From positions 30-64,029 of the forward strand of contig NZ_JGZD01000014.1 in the NCBI RefSeq assembly GCF_000741645.1: a stretch of 64,000 nucleotides of DNA, written 5' to 3'. A model generated the notes under the pieces. That model was given only the letters and a program-made list of their open reading frames with translations, made no database searches and was not told where the DNA came from. The position numbers were made by a program, and so were the translations under genes. Below are positions 17,908 to 27,880 of this stretch, in pieces; within the stretch, counting starts at the first letter, position 1; every line of letters starts with the position of its first letter. The DNA comes from Bifidobacterium minimum (GTDB lineage Bacteria; Actinomycetota; Actinomycetes; Actinomycetales; Bifidobacteriaceae).

Positions 17908-20900
17908 TCAGATCGTCGGGGAGCCGGTGAGATGCTCGAAGAGATCCGGCGTCACGGGCCGCTCAAGCGTGAGCGTGGAGACGACGATTCCGGAGTGCTT
18001 CCCGCTGGAGTCGGCGTTCGATGTCTCATGGAGGTCCGTGATGCTTCGCACCATGCCCACGAAATAGTATGTGGTCTCCTGGGTTTCCCTTCTGCGTCGG
18101 ACGAACACCGGGACGGTGTGGGAGCCCCTCCAGCGGGCCGCGTCCCGGATGTCGTCCATCAGCCATACGTATTCGGGCGAACGCAGCGTTCTGCCGTTTT
18201 TGCTCACCCATCGGATGCGCCGGGTGTCCAGGAATCGGTCCTCGTATTGGCTTGATTCGTATTTGATGAGGATCGGCATGGTCGATGTCTCCGGATCGAA
18301 CCGGTATCCTCCCACGTTCTGCGGTATCTGTTCGTCGCTCCAGCCGCACAGTCGCATCACGTCGAATACGCTGTACTTCTCACCGTAGATGAAGCCGCAG
18401 GGCGTGATCGATGTCGGTGCGAGATGGTCCTGAAGGGCGTGCGCATTGAGAAGCGACGCGCGAATGGTGTCGAGAAAGAATCGCGCGAATGTGGAGTTTT
18501 CCGAAAGCCATTGAGAAAGCGCGGGAGAGATGCGGTATCCTCCGTCACCATCCGGGGCCACGAGTGGTGTGCTTCCGAAACGCTTCCGATTTCCTGCGAC
18601 GAAGTAGGAGAGATCAAGGGTCCGGAACGCGGAATCGATCTGTCTGGGCGAACGGTCGGACAGCGGGAAAAGACCCTCCAGATCGGACGCGAGATCGTCG
18701 GCGGTGACCCGGCGGTTCCTCCACGATGGCGTCGGCGCGTCGCGGGATGGCGATGACGGGGCATCGTCCGTTCCTTCGGGGGCATCGAGGATTCCGCACA
18801 ACCGTGCGAGTATGAGCGCCTCGTGAGGGCGCAGGCCCTTGAGCATGACGGTCGTCAGCATCGTCAGAACCCCATCCTGGGCGGGCGTCGTCGCTTCCAA
18901 TGCCGATGCGAAGGACGTCGAACCGGCACGACGTCCCAGACTGGACTCCCGCGATCTGACGAAGGCGAGATAGTTCCTCGATTTGAGAGCCATTGTGGAT
19001 ACCAGAGAGGGATCCCGCGCCGCGATGTCGACAAGGGATGGGATGCGGTTGATCTCGTAGCGGATCCGCCGGTACTGCTCGGACAGGGCTCGCATGTCGG
19101 ACAGGTCGGCGTTGTCCAGGGACCGCAGGACCCGTTCCCTGGCGATGGGGTCGAAACTGACGGAGCATCCTCCGACCATGTCGATCTGCATGTTCCTGCG
19201 GGCGACGTCCCTGTCACCGGTGTTGCCGTACAGCGCCAGAGGAATCAGATAGTTGTTGGCGTAGTTGCCGATGAAGTCGATGACCGTGACGCAGTCCTTG
19301 CCGGGAACGCGTCGGAGACCACGGCCGAGCTGCTGGGTGAAGATGATGCTCGATTGGGTCTGCCGGAGCATGACTATCTGGTTGACGTGCGGAATGTCGA
19401 TCCCCTCGTTGAACAGGTCGACGGTGAAGATGTACTCGAGATCCCCCGAGTCCAGCGCCCGTATTCCCTCCGACCGGAGATCCCGAGAGGATGAGCCGCT
19501 GAGCGACGTCGTCCGGTATCTCTTCCCGGTGGCTCTGTTGACGCGTTTGTTGAAGGCGTCCGATAGTGCCTCCGCCTCCTCGACCCGACTGCAGAAGACC
19601 AGTCCGCGCACGCGGACCCCCGCCTGCCCGTAGAGGTCGAGTTTGTCGATGATGTAGCTGACGCGGTCGTCGTTCGTGAGGATGGACAGCATGGCCGGCA
19701 CCTTCCGCCGCTGCGTGAGGGTCGGATCACGAAGAGGGCCCGTCGTCTCCGGCCCGTCGTCAATCGGCTGGTCGACGCAGTCATGGACGCCGTAGTAATG
19801 GAAATCGCAGAGCAGACCGGCGTCGAGAGCCTGACGCAGACGTATCTCGTAGGCGACGTTGTTGCCGAACAGATCGAAGATGTTCTCCCCATCGGTCCTT
19901 TCGGGCGTGGCCGTCATGCCCAGAAGGAACCGGGGGCGGAAGTGGTCGAGGATCTTTCTGTACGTCCCGGCCGCGGCGTGATGCACCTCATCGATGAGGA
20001 TGTAATCGAAATCGGCCGCTCCGAACGATGACAGCACGTCGTCGCGCGACATCGTCTGGATCGTGGAGAACAGCACCTTCGTCCGTTCGTCGTAGTCGTG
20101 TGAATGCCCCGTAAGCGTCCCCAGATCATGCCTGCGCGAGGCGAGGACCTGACGGAAGGATTCCTTCGACCTTTCGAGGATCTGCTCCTGATGCACGAGA
20201 TAGAGCGCCCGTCGTGGAGCGAACTGTCTGACGTCGAACGCGGCGAGATAGGTCTTCCCGGTACCGGTGGCCGAGATCACGATCGCCTTCCCCTCCCCAC
20301 GACGTCGGAGCTCCGCCAGATTGTGCAGCGCCTCCACCTGCATGGCGTTGGGCGTGATTCGTCGTTGCCGGCTCCCGTCGGTCGCCGTCCGCGGCGCCAT
20401 CGCCGGAGCATGCTCGGCATAGGTCCGCGCGTACTCGTCGATCCATTCCTGCGTCAGGGGGACGGTGTCGGCGATCTGGGCGTCCAGCTCGGAACGAAGC
20501 TGGTCGGACATCGCGGACCGATCGGTGGAGTTGACCTTGAGGTTCCATTCCCTGTTCGAGGACAGGGCATGCGATGTGAGGTTGGAGCTTCCCACATACG
20601 TGGAGATCATCGACGTCCCTGCCACGCGGTGGATGAACACATAGCCTTTGGGGTGGAACGGGAATCCCCGATCCAGGCGGCGCTCGCCCGCTGGTTCCCA
20701 TATCCGGACCGTGATGCCGGTGGTCGCCTGGAGTTTGAGCAGCTCCTGAAAGACCCGTGGAGAGTTGAAGTAGTTGAACGTGGAGGTGACGATGCGTCCC
20801 GAGGCCGTGGCGCGCGACGAGAAGTCGATGAAGGACTGCTTGAGTGACAGCAGCGCCGATTGGCTGATGAAGGCCACGGACATGTCGAAACCGTCGCTGG

Positions 20901-21120
20901 TCTCCAGTTCTCTGGATAGCGCGCGTTTCATGGTCCTGCCGTCATGGTTGACGATAAGCGCAGGTTCGAGTTCGTCGTCCGCTCTGTCGTCCCTGTTGAC
21001 GAATCCGGACATCATGGCCTCGATCAGGGACGATTCCAGAGGATCGGAAGGTGGGGGATCGGAAGGAAGGGGATCGGAGGACAGTGGCTCTGAGGGCAGG
21101 GGAGGCATCGTCGTCGTCAC
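17908..21120 (-). CDS. PLD-like nuclease / SF2 helicase / DUF3427 fusion protein
   Basis: A 1070-residue protein. After a Pro/Ser-rich N-terminus comes a phospholipase-D-like domain (FHPKGYVF with His155/Lys157 region, and GSSNLT at about 177). It is followed by a superfamily 2 helicase: Walker A ATGTGKT at about 284, DEVHH at about 377, TATPER at about 403, the second RecA domain with TVDLFNEGIDIPHVN, and the arginine finger QQLGRGLRR. The C-terminal part (SVFDVMRLCGWSDEQIPQNVGGY onward) is DUF3427-like. The start is GTG 21120, overlapping the NUDIX stop (GTGA) behind AGGAGG; the longer frame from 21267 lies inside the NUDIX gene. The family is usually annotated only as a restriction/repair-like helicase. 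A role in DNA repair or phage defence is inference. Confidence 0.88.
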   Translation of the reverse strand: MTTTMPPLPSEPLSSDPLPSDPPPSDPLESSLIEAMMSGFVNRDDRADDELEPALIVNHDGRTMKRALSRELETSDGFDMSVAFISQSALLSLKQSFIDFSSRATASGRIVTSTFNYFNSPRVFQELLKLQATTGITVRIWEPAGERRLDRGFPFHPKGYVFIHRVAGTSMISTYVGSSNLTSHALSSNREWNLKVNSTDRSAMSDQLRSELDAQIADTVPLTQEWIDEYARTYAEHAPAMAPRTATDGSRQRRITPNAMQVEALHNLAELRRRGEGKAIVISATGTGKTYLAAFDVRQFAPRRALYLVHQEQILERSKESFRQVLASRRHDLGTLTGHSHDYDERTKVLFSTIQTMSRDDVLSSFGAADFDYILIDEVHHAAAGTYRKILDHFRPRFLLGMTATPERTDGENIFDLFGNNVAYEIRLRQALDAGLLCDFHYYGVHDCVDQPIDDGPETTGPLRDPTLTQRRKVPAMLSILTNDDRVSYIIDKLDLYGQAGVRVRGLVFCSRVEEAEALSDAFNKRVNRATGKRYRTTSLSGSSSRDLRSEGIRALDSGDLEYIFTVDLFNEGIDIPHVNQIVMLRQTQSSIIFTQQLGRGLRRVPGKDCVTVIDFIGNYANNYLIPLALYGNTGDRDVARRNMQIDMVGGCSVSFDPIARERVLRSLDNADLSDMRALSEQYRRIRYEINRIPSLVDIAARDPSLVSTMALKSRNYLAFVRSRESSLGRRAGSTSFASALEATTPAQDGVLTMLTTVMLKGLRPHEALILARLCGILDAPEGTDDAPSSPSRDAPTPSWRNRRVTADDLASDLEGLFPLSDRSPRQIDSAFRTLDLSYFVAGNRKRFGSTPLVAPDGDGGYRISPALSQWLSENSTFARFFLDTIRASLLNAHALQDHLAPTSITPCGFIYGEKYSVFDVMRLCGWSDEQIPQNVGGYRFDPETSTMPILIKYESSQYEDRFLDTRRIRWVSKNGRTLRSPEYVWLMDDIRDAARWRGSHTVPVFVRRRRETQETTYYFVGMVRSITDLHETSNADSSGKHSGIVVSTLTLERPVTPDLFEHLTGSPTI

Positions 21121-21623
21121 CGTGGAACCTCCTTCCGGGCAAGCGTGGTCCGGACGTCTTCGACGGATGCCGTGGTGGGGCTTTCCGGGTGGTTCATATC
21201 CGACTCGGTGACGGATACGGATCCGGTGATGATCAGTTTCGCGGCTTCCCGATCTGCGGGGGCCCAATCAAGGCCGCGCATCTCGTCGGGCGTCAGCCAG
21301 AGCAGCGTGCGATGCTCGGTGAGTGTTGGAGACCCTTCGGAAAGATGGCAGAGGAACACGCTCAGGCTTATCGTCGCGAAATCGTATGCCTGCACGGAGG
21401 TGCGCAGAAGCGGCCCGACGGTGATCTCGCATCGCAGCTCCTCACGGATCTCGCGTCGCAGGGCCTGCCGCTGCGATTCCCCGTCCTCGACCTTGCCTCC
21501 GGGGAACTCCCAGTAGCCGTCAAGATGCCGTCCGGCCCCACGTCGTGCGCAGAGGACGCGCCCGTCCGAGACTATGGCCGCTCCGACCACGGTGATGATG
21601 TGGGTGTTGTCGCTCATTGTCAC
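21117..21623 (-). CDS. NUDIX hydrolase, MutT-like (d)NTP pyrophosphatase
   Basis: The complete NUDIX box is GGKVEDGESQRQALRREIREEL (residues about 42-63), with the G-x5-E-x7-REU-x-EE pattern for Mg binding. Upstream, WEFPGGK and CARRGAGRHLDGYWEFPGG match the MutT/8-oxo-dGTP and CTP-pyrophosphohydrolase subgroup. The protein is 168 residues, and its last 35 residues are an extra tail. The stop overlaps the GTG start of the PLD-helicase, so the two are a coupled pair. The start may be 21623 (MTMSDN) or 21617. The gene is divergent from sbcD with about 200 bp between them. It could sanitise damaged nucleotides, or process a nucleotide for the helicase partner. Confidence 0.9.
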   Translation of the reverse strand: MTMSDNTHIITVVGAAIVSDGRVLCARRGAGRHLDGYWEFPGGKVEDGESQRQALRREIREELRCEITVGPLLRTSVQAYDFATISLSVFLCHLSEGSPTLTEHRTLLWLTPDEMRGLDWAPADREAAKLIITGSVSVTESDMNHPESPTTASVEDVRTTLARKEVPR

Positions 21624-21820
21624 GGTGATCCCCTCGATTCAACGTGACCAGGATACGTCTCATCGTGGCGATCCGCACGGGTGCATCCGATTCCGTAGCG
21701 GTGTTGGATGTATCGGTGTCGGATATCGGTGTCGGATGTCGCGTCGTCGGACGGCGTAGTACGGGACGGCGTAGTGTCGGAAGGTGGAACCACACGGCGG
21801 ACACGGCGGAAAGGAACCAC

Positions 21821-23077
21821 ATGCGTGTGCTGCACACCTCCGACTGGCATGTCGGTCGGCGATTCAAGGGGATCGATCTTCTCGACCATCAGCGCCGGGC
21901 GTTCCGGTGGCTGGAGGAGCTCATCGTCAGCGAGGGCGTCGACGTGCTGTGCGTGTCCGGCGACGTGTACGATCTGCCCCGGCCGTCCAACGAGTCCGTG
22001 CAGGTGTTCGATGAGGCGTTCAGCGCCTTGGGCGCGCTCGAGGTCAACGGCCATCCCCTTCAGGTCGTCATCACGCCCGGCAACCACGATTCGGCCAGCC
22101 GACTTGGATTTGCGGCCTCCCTGATGCGCTCCAACGTCCATATGCGCTGCCGCATCGAGGACGTCGCTGAGCCGGTTGTCATCACCGTCGACGGGCGGAG
22201 CCTCGCCGTCTACGCCGTGCCCTACCTCGACCCGGACGTCGCCCGACCCGTGCTGCGCGCCATGGTGGGGCACGACGTGCCTCGCACCCATGAGGGCGTG
22301 ATGCGGGCCGTTCTCGAACTCGTCACCGCCGACCTTGCCAGACGCCGTGCCGCCGACCCCTCGCTCGCCGCCATCCTCATGGCCCACGCCTTCGTCACCG
22401 GTGCCGTATCCTCCGACTCGGAACGCACGCTTGCCGTGGGCGGCGTCGACGGCGTCCCCGCGGCCCTGTTCTCCCATAGCGGCCTCGACTATCTAGCTTT
22501 GGGCCATCTGCACCGCCCCCAGAAGGTCGCCATCCCCGATCTGGCGGACGGTGATTCCGTCTTCCACCTCGATCGCACGCCTATCGCCCGCTACAGCGGA
22601 TCCCTGCTCGCCTACTCCTTCTCCGAACGCTGCGCGACGCCCGTCGTCGGCAACGGCAAAAGCGTCGTGATCCTCGACGTCGACGGCGGTCGCATCCACG
22701 ACGCGCGGACCGTGGACGTGGACTCCGGCGAACCGGCTCTGGCACAGGTCGAGGGCACCGCGGACGAGGTGCTCGGACCCGCGGCCGACGCGCACGCCGA
22801 CCAGTGGGTCTCCGTCATCGTCCACGCGCCCGAGTTCCCGCGTGGAATCTACGGGAGGATCGACGCCCGGTATCCGCATGCCCTCGAAAAGCAGTTCGTC
22901 ATCGACGCGCATGACGTCGGCCGCACCCGGCGCATGGCCGACCTCGGCGCCGCCCGCGACGAGATGGACGTTCTCGGCGGCTTCGTGCGCTTCATGCTTG
23001 GACGCGACGCCACGGACAAGGAGCGCCGCGCGCTCGCCGACACCGTCGCCGACGTGAGGAAGGATGAGGACCGATGA
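21821..23077 (+). CDS. sbcD: Exonuclease SbcCD, nuclease subunit D
   Basis: The Mre11-like subunit of the SbcCD complex, which cuts hairpins and protein-blocked DNA ends. The metallophosphoesterase motifs are in order: LHTSDWHVG (motif I), VSGDVYDL (II), TPGNHDS (III), then AHAFVTG and the GHLHRPQ site. Length is 418. The start ATG 21821 follows AAAGGA; the open frame upstream to 21644 is repeat-rich. The stop overlaps the sbcC start (ATGA), the normal gene pair. Confidence 0.95.
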   Translation: MRVLHTSDWHVGRRFKGIDLLDHQRRAFRWLEELIVSEGVDVLCVSGDVYDLPRPSNESVQVFDEAFSALGALEVNGHPLQVVITPGNHDSASRLGFAASLMRSNVHMRCRIEDVAEPVVITVDGRSLAVYAVPYLDPDVARPVLRAMVGHDVPRTHEGVMRAVLELVTADLARRRAADPSLAAILMAHAFVTGAVSSDSERTLAVGGVDGVPAALFSHSGLDYLALGHLHRPQKVAIPDLADGDSVFHLDRTPIARYSGSLLAYSFSERCATPVVGNGKSVVILDVDGGRIHDARTVDVDSGEPALAQVEGTADEVLGPAADAHADQWVSVIVHAPEFPRGIYGRIDARYPHALEKQFVIDAHDVGRTRRMADLGAARDEMDVLGGFVRFMLGRDATDKERRALADTVADVRKDEDR

Positions 23078-26000
23078 AGCTCGTCGCACTGAGATTCCAG
23101 GGGGTCGGTCCGTATCGCGACGAGTTCGCCATCGACTTCGCCGCGCTGTCCGCCGGGCATATGTTCCTCATCGACGGGGAGACGGGCGCCGGCAAGACCA
23201 CCATCCTCGACTGCATCACCTTCGCCCTCTACGGCAGCATCTCCGGCAACTCCGACGGACGCGGCGTAGGCGGCCGCGGCCGCATCCGCTCGCGGTTCCT
23301 GAGCGCAAGCCCCGAGGAGACCTACGTCGACCTCATCTTCCGGATCGGCGACGACTACTACGAGATCCTGCGCAGGCCCGACTACGACCGTGCGAAGCGA
23401 CGTGGAGAGGGAGTCACGCACAATCCCGCCTCGGCGAGGATGCTGCACCTCGACCGGGGACTCGACATGCTCGTCGACGAGTCCCGGACGGCTGCGATGG
23501 ATGGCGGCCTCGACGGCGGGAACGACGCGGAACGCTATTTCACCTACGCCCAGGAGCCCGGTCACGCCACCGTCGTGACCACCAGCGTGCGCGAGGTCAC
23601 CGGAGAGGTCGAACGGCTGCTTGGGCTCGACCGAGGCCAGTTCTCCAAGACGGTGATCCTCGCCCAGGGACGTTTCGCCGAGTTCCTGCGCATGAAGCCC
23701 GAGGATCGCACTGCGCTCGTGCGCGATCTCTTCTCCGCCGAGGAGTATGAGGAGATACAGAAGAGTCTGGACGCGCGTCGGCTCGAGGAATCCAGAAAGG
23801 TCGACGATCTTCGATCGCGGCTGCGTGAGGCCGTCGGGGCCGGCATGAGGAACGCCGCCTCCATCCTCGCGGAGCTGCGCAAGGACGCCGAGGACGGGGG
23901 TCCGAAGGACGATGGCACGGGGAACGAAGGCATGGAGGCCGCGGATTCGGAGGACGCGGATTCGGGACGGGATTCCGCGCAGGATGCCGTCGCCGAACCC
24001 GTCGGCCACGACTCGCCGGCCTTCTGGGGACTGGATGATTCGGGAGACGTCGACGAGGGGCATCTGGAACCCGAGCAGCTCGTCGACGCCATCTCGGCCG
24101 CAGCGAAGGCCGTGGCCGAGGACTCCCGGCGGCTCATCGACCGACGTCGCGCTTGCTCCACGCAGCTGGATAAGCGGTGGTCCGCCCTCCGGGATCGTCA
24201 GGAACGTCTGTCCGCACTCGTCGAGGCGGCGGCGGGAAAACGGGATGCGTTGCGGAAGGCGCGTGACGTTCACGCGCTGGACGCCGCCATCGCCGAGGAC
24301 GACCAGGCCTGCTCGGACGCCGAACGGGCGCGTCCCGTCGCCGAGGCATGCAAGCGCGAGAAGTCCGACCGGAGCCAGCTCGACGACCTGACCGGTCGAC
24401 TCGAGGATGCGCGCAGGAGCCTCAGCGAATTCGAGACCGCCGACGAGCTTGACCGTCTTATCTCCGAGGCCGTGGCCGCCGCGGCGGGGGAGGAAGCCGC
24501 GAAGCGGGCTCGGGAGGTCGCCGATGGGCACGCCGCCCTGCTTGACCGCGTCGTGAAGGCCGGCAAAACCCTGACGAAGGCGCAGACCGATTATGACGAG
24601 GCGGAGACTGCCGTCGCCGAGGCCGGAAAGGCGCGTGAGGCGCTTCCCGAGGCGACGGAGATCGAGAACCGGCGCGAGGAGCTCACCCGGCTGATCGCTG
24701 ATCGCGACCATCTGCGGGAGCGCCATGACCATGCGGAGGACGTTCTGGCGCATGCGCGGGCACGGGATGCGGCGGCCGCGAAGGTCGCCGGGCTGCGGAA
24801 GGCCGAGACCGACGCCGCCGCGGCCCGCACCGCCGCCGATGAGGCCTACGATCAGGCCCGTCGGCGCTTCGACGAGGCCGGCGCCTCGCGTTTCGCGGCC
24901 ATGCTGGAGAACGGCCGTCCCTGTCCGGTGTGCGGCAGCCTCGACCATCCCCATCCCGTGGACGCCGACGAGGACGCTCCCGACAAGTCGCGGCTCGCCT
25001 CCCTCAGACGCAAGGCCGGCCAGGCTCTCGCCGACCTGGAGAAGGCGCGCGCCGACCTGTCGACGGCCACCGCAGCGCTTGCCGCCGAGGACGCCGCCTG
25101 CGAGGGGGCGTCCGTCGAGGATGCGCTCAAGGCCATGGATGAGCTGACGGCGCGGCTCGACGATGCCGGGGATCCGGACCGACTGCTGTCCGACTGCAGA
25201 AAACAGTCAGAGTCCATCGACAGGGCCGAGAAGACCGTTCAGTCCGCTCGGATGCGTCTGGCCGAATCCGACGCTCGTCTCGACGCCGTCAGGCAGGAGA
25301 TGGATGCGGCCGCCGGAGCCGCCGAAGGCATCAGCGCCGACGGCGTCAGGAAGGAGCGCGAGGATGCCGAGGAGGCTCTCAAGGAGGCGCGTGAGCAGAG
25401 CGGGCGCGCCCGAACTCTCAGGACGCGACGGGCGAAACATGACGAACTCGATCGGAAGGTCGAGCGTCTGCGGGCGACGCACGAGGAGGTCGCCGGTCGC
25501 GTGGACAGGGATGCCATTGAAACCGCCGATGCCCTGAAAGCCAGTGGGTTCGCCGATCTTGACGCTGCTATGGCGGCCGTGCTGGACTCCGGGCAGATCA
25601 AGGAGCGCCGTCATCGCATCGAGGCGCACCGGCAGAAGGCCGCCGCGGCGGACTCCGCCGTGGAGTCCGCGGACCAGGTGCTGGAGAGGCAGCGGGCGGA
25701 TCTGGATCCCGAGGATGCCGTCTTCGTGGCGGATCTTGACGCCGCGCGGGACGCGGACGCCGGTGGGAGGAATGACGAGGGGACGGCGGTCTCCATCGTC
25801 CATGCCGGCGATACGTCGGACCGCGGATCCGTTCTCGATGCCGTCCGTGGCGTTGCGGACGTCGACGATGAAACCCTCGCGTCCCTCGACCTCGCGCCAC
25901 TCGTTCGTCAGGTCGACGACGCCCAGACGAGGCGCGATCTGGCCCTGCGTGCGTTGCAGACCGCCGAGGGGCTGGACGGGGAACGGGAGCAGTGCGGGCA

Positions 26001-26601
26001 CCGGGCCATGGAGGCCGCCACGGCATTCAGCGACGCGATGGCCTCCTTCCTCCCCATCCGGGACATGGCCCTGCTCGCCTGCGGGAACACGCCCAACGCC
26101 GAGGGTCAGCGCGTCACCCTGGTCACCTACGCGGTCACGGAACGCTTCCGCGACGTGCTCGACAGGGCCAACGACCTGCTTCGCGACATCCACGACGGCG
26201 TGTACGAGCTTCGGCTCGGCGACCACGAGGGCCGTGCGGGCGGCCGGACCGGTCTGCCCATCGAGGTGTACGACCGCCGCAGCGACACGACCTGCGAGCC
26301 GGCCACGCTGTCCGGAGGAGAGACGTTCTTCGTCTCGCTTGCTCTGGCTCTGGCGCTCGCCGACGTCATCCGGGCCGAGGCGGGGGGCGCTGCGATGGAC
26401 ACGCTGTTCGTCGACGAGGGCTTCGGAACGCTGTCGCAGGATTATCTCGACGAGGTCATGGAGGTGCTGCGAGGCATAGCGAGGACGCGTGACGTCGGCA
26501 TCATCTCGCACGTCGGCCAGCTTCGCGATCAGATCGGTCCCCGCATCTCCGTCAGCCGCGTTCGCGAGGACGCCGAAAGCCGGCTCGAGGTGGTGCTGTA
26601 G
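23074..26601 (+). CDS. sbcC: Exonuclease SbcCD, ATPase subunit C
   Basis: The Rad50-like SMC-family ATPase. At the N-terminus are FQGVGPYRDEFAIDF and Walker A GETGAGKTT (about residues 37-45), followed by the Q-loop region ILAQGRFAEFLRMK. A long Ala/Glu/Asp/Arg-rich coiled coil is split by the zinc hook CPVCGSLDHP at about residue 616. The C-terminal lobe has the ABC signature LSGGETFFVSLALALALADV and Walker B LFVDEGFGTL. The protein is 1175 residues, within the family range. The last codons and stop are partly repeated (tggtgctgta at 26591 and 26611). It is convergent with the oxidoreductase gene. Confidence 0.95.
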   Translation: MKLVALRFQGVGPYRDEFAIDFAALSAGHMFLIDGETGAGKTTILDCITFALYGSISGNSDGRGVGGRGRIRSRFLSASPEETYVDLIFRIGDDYYEILRRPDYDRAKRRGEGVTHNPASARMLHLDRGLDMLVDESRTAAMDGGLDGGNDAERYFTYAQEPGHATVVTTSVREVTGEVERLLGLDRGQFSKTVILAQGRFAEFLRMKPEDRTALVRDLFSAEEYEEIQKSLDARRLEESRKVDDLRSRLREAVGAGMRNAASILAELRKDAEDGGPKDDGTGNEGMEAADSEDADSGRDSAQDAVAEPVGHDSPAFWGLDDSGDVDEGHLEPEQLVDAISAAAKAVAEDSRRLIDRRRACSTQLDKRWSALRDRQERLSALVEAAAGKRDALRKARDVHALDAAIAEDDQACSDAERARPVAEACKREKSDRSQLDDLTGRLEDARRSLSEFETADELDRLISEAVAAAAGEEAAKRAREVADGHAALLDRVVKAGKTLTKAQTDYDEAETAVAEAGKAREALPEATEIENRREELTRLIADRDHLRERHDHAEDVLAHARARDAAAAKVAGLRKAETDAAAARTAADEAYDQARRRFDEAGASRFAAMLENGRPCPVCGSLDHPHPVDADEDAPDKSRLASLRRKAGQALADLEKARADLSTATAALAAEDAACEGASVEDALKAMDELTARLDDAGDPDRLLSDCRKQSESIDRAEKTVQSARMRLAESDARLDAVRQEMDAAAGAAEGISADGVRKEREDAEEALKEAREQSGRARTLRTRRAKHDELDRKVERLRATHEEVAGRVDRDAIETADALKASGFADLDAAMAAVLDSGQIKERRHRIEAHRQKAAAADSAVESADQVLERQRADLDPEDAVFVADLDAARDADAGGRNDEGTAVSIVHAGDTSDRGSVLDAVRGVADVDDETLASLDLAPLVRQVDDAQTRRDLALRALQTAEGLDGEREQCGHRAMEAATAFSDAMASFLPIRDMALLACGNTPNAEGQRVTLVTYAVTERFRDVLDRANDLLRDIHDGVYELRLGDHEGRAGGRTGLPIEVYDRRSDTTCEPATLSGGETFFVSLALALALADVIRAEAGGAAMDTLFVDEGFGTLSQDYLDEVMEVLRGIARTRDVGIISHVGQLRDQIGPRISVSRVREDAESRLEVVL

Positions 26602-26649
26602 GAAGAGCGATGGTGCTGTACGGGACTCACTCGTGGTGCCGCGGCGGCT

Positions 26650-27693
26650 TCACTCGCCCGGGTATCGCAGTCCCCACCGCTCCCGGATATCGTCCATCAG
26701 CTCCATCATGCGCAGCGTGTCCGCATGCGGCATCTCGGGGCATTCGATCGCATGGGCGCGCAGGGCCGTCGCGGTGGAGGCGACCTCGTACTCGTATCCG
26801 GTGAGCTGCGCGGGGATCGCGTGCGTGCTCACAAGCTGATGCGATCCGTCGAACACCTCGATCGATTCGACGTTGTTGATGTTGCGGCAGAGGATATAGC
26901 CGTCCGTGCCGCGGACCGATCCGATGCGGTCCGTCACGGAGGTCATCGAGCTGGTGGCCGCGGCCATGGTCCCGTCCTCGTACCACAGGGTCATGGAGTT
27001 CTGGGCGTCCACGCCGGTGGAATACGCGGACATCGTCGTGTCGATCCGGGCCACCGGACGTCCTCCCATCACCATGTCGATGAAGTTCAGCGGGTAGACG
27101 CCCACATCCAGCAGGGCGCCGCCGGCGAGCCGGGGATCGGTCAGCCGTGCCTTGCCCGTTGTGGGATATCCCAGATTGGCTTCGATGGATTGGACCTCAC
27201 CGATCACGCCGGAAGAGATGACCCCGTCGATGATGCCGCGCGAGGGCATGAAGCGCGTCCAGATCGCCTCCACGCAGGTCATGCCGGTGTCCCGTGACGC
27301 GGCGATGACGTCCCGGGCCTGATCGGCGTTGACCGTGAAGGCCTTCTCCACCAGAACGGCCTTGCCTGCCCTCATGCACATGATGGACTGCTCCGCGTGG
27401 AGGCTGTGGGGCGTGGCGATGTAGACCAGATCGACGCGGGGATCCGCCAGAAGATCGTCGTAGGAGCCGTAGGAGACGGGTATGGAGTAGCGGTCCGCGA
27501 ACTCGCGTGCGCGGTCGTCATCACGCGAGGCGACCGCATACAGGGACACGAGGCGCGAATAGCGAGGGTCGGCCATCATCGCCCGCACGGTGGCGGCCAT
27601 GGAATGGGCTATCCGCCCGGCCCCCAGAATGGCGACGGCGATGGGTCCGTCGGTTGTGGTGCCTGACATGGTGTCGGTTGTGGCGTTTGACAT
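26650..27693 (-). CDS. Gfo/Idh/MocA-family oxidoreductase
   Basis: A 347-residue NAD(P)-dependent dehydrogenase. The Rossmann loop is VAILGAGRIAHSMA (residues 19-32), then YIATPHSLHAEQSIMCMRAGKAVLVEKAFTVNADQA with the EK(A/P) motif lysine typical of the family, and a C-terminal alpha/beta domain with GGALLDVGVYPLNFIDMV. The family oxidises or reduces sugars, inositols or dihydrodiols; the substrate cannot be told here. The closest look is to trans-1,2-dihydrobenzenediol/xylose dehydrogenase-like members (GALLDVGVYP). It is divergent from the aminotransferase gene with 187 bp between. Confidence 0.88.
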   Translation of the reverse strand: MSNATTDTMSGTTTDGPIAVAILGAGRIAHSMAATVRAMMADPRYSRLVSLYAVASRDDDRAREFADRYSIPVSYGSYDDLLADPRVDLVYIATPHSLHAEQSIMCMRAGKAVLVEKAFTVNADQARDVIAASRDTGMTCVEAIWTRFMPSRGIIDGVISSGVIGEVQSIEANLGYPTTGKARLTDPRLAGGALLDVGVYPLNFIDMVMGGRPVARIDTTMSAYSTGVDAQNSMTLWYEDGTMAAATSSMTSVTDRIGSVRGTDGYILCRNINNVESIEVFDGSHQLVSTHAIPAQLTGYEYEVASTATALRAHAIECPEMPHADTLRMMELMDDIRERWGLRYPGE

Positions 27694-27880
27694 GATGCTC
27701 TCCAGCCATTGAGGATGTTTATGCCATACATGTCCAGTCTAAAGGCATGTCATGGATGAGGATATGACCATGGCATAGAACACGGCATAGAAGATATGAG
27801 CGTGACATAGAAAAAATGTATATGTTCTCGGGGAGTCGCCGTGCGGGAACTCCCTAGCATAACCGTGAACGGAGGAAGCG

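Noticed and set aside
22849..26511. Minus-strand frames opposite sbcC
   Set aside because: Shadows of the coiled-coil coding region; no motif or ribosome site.
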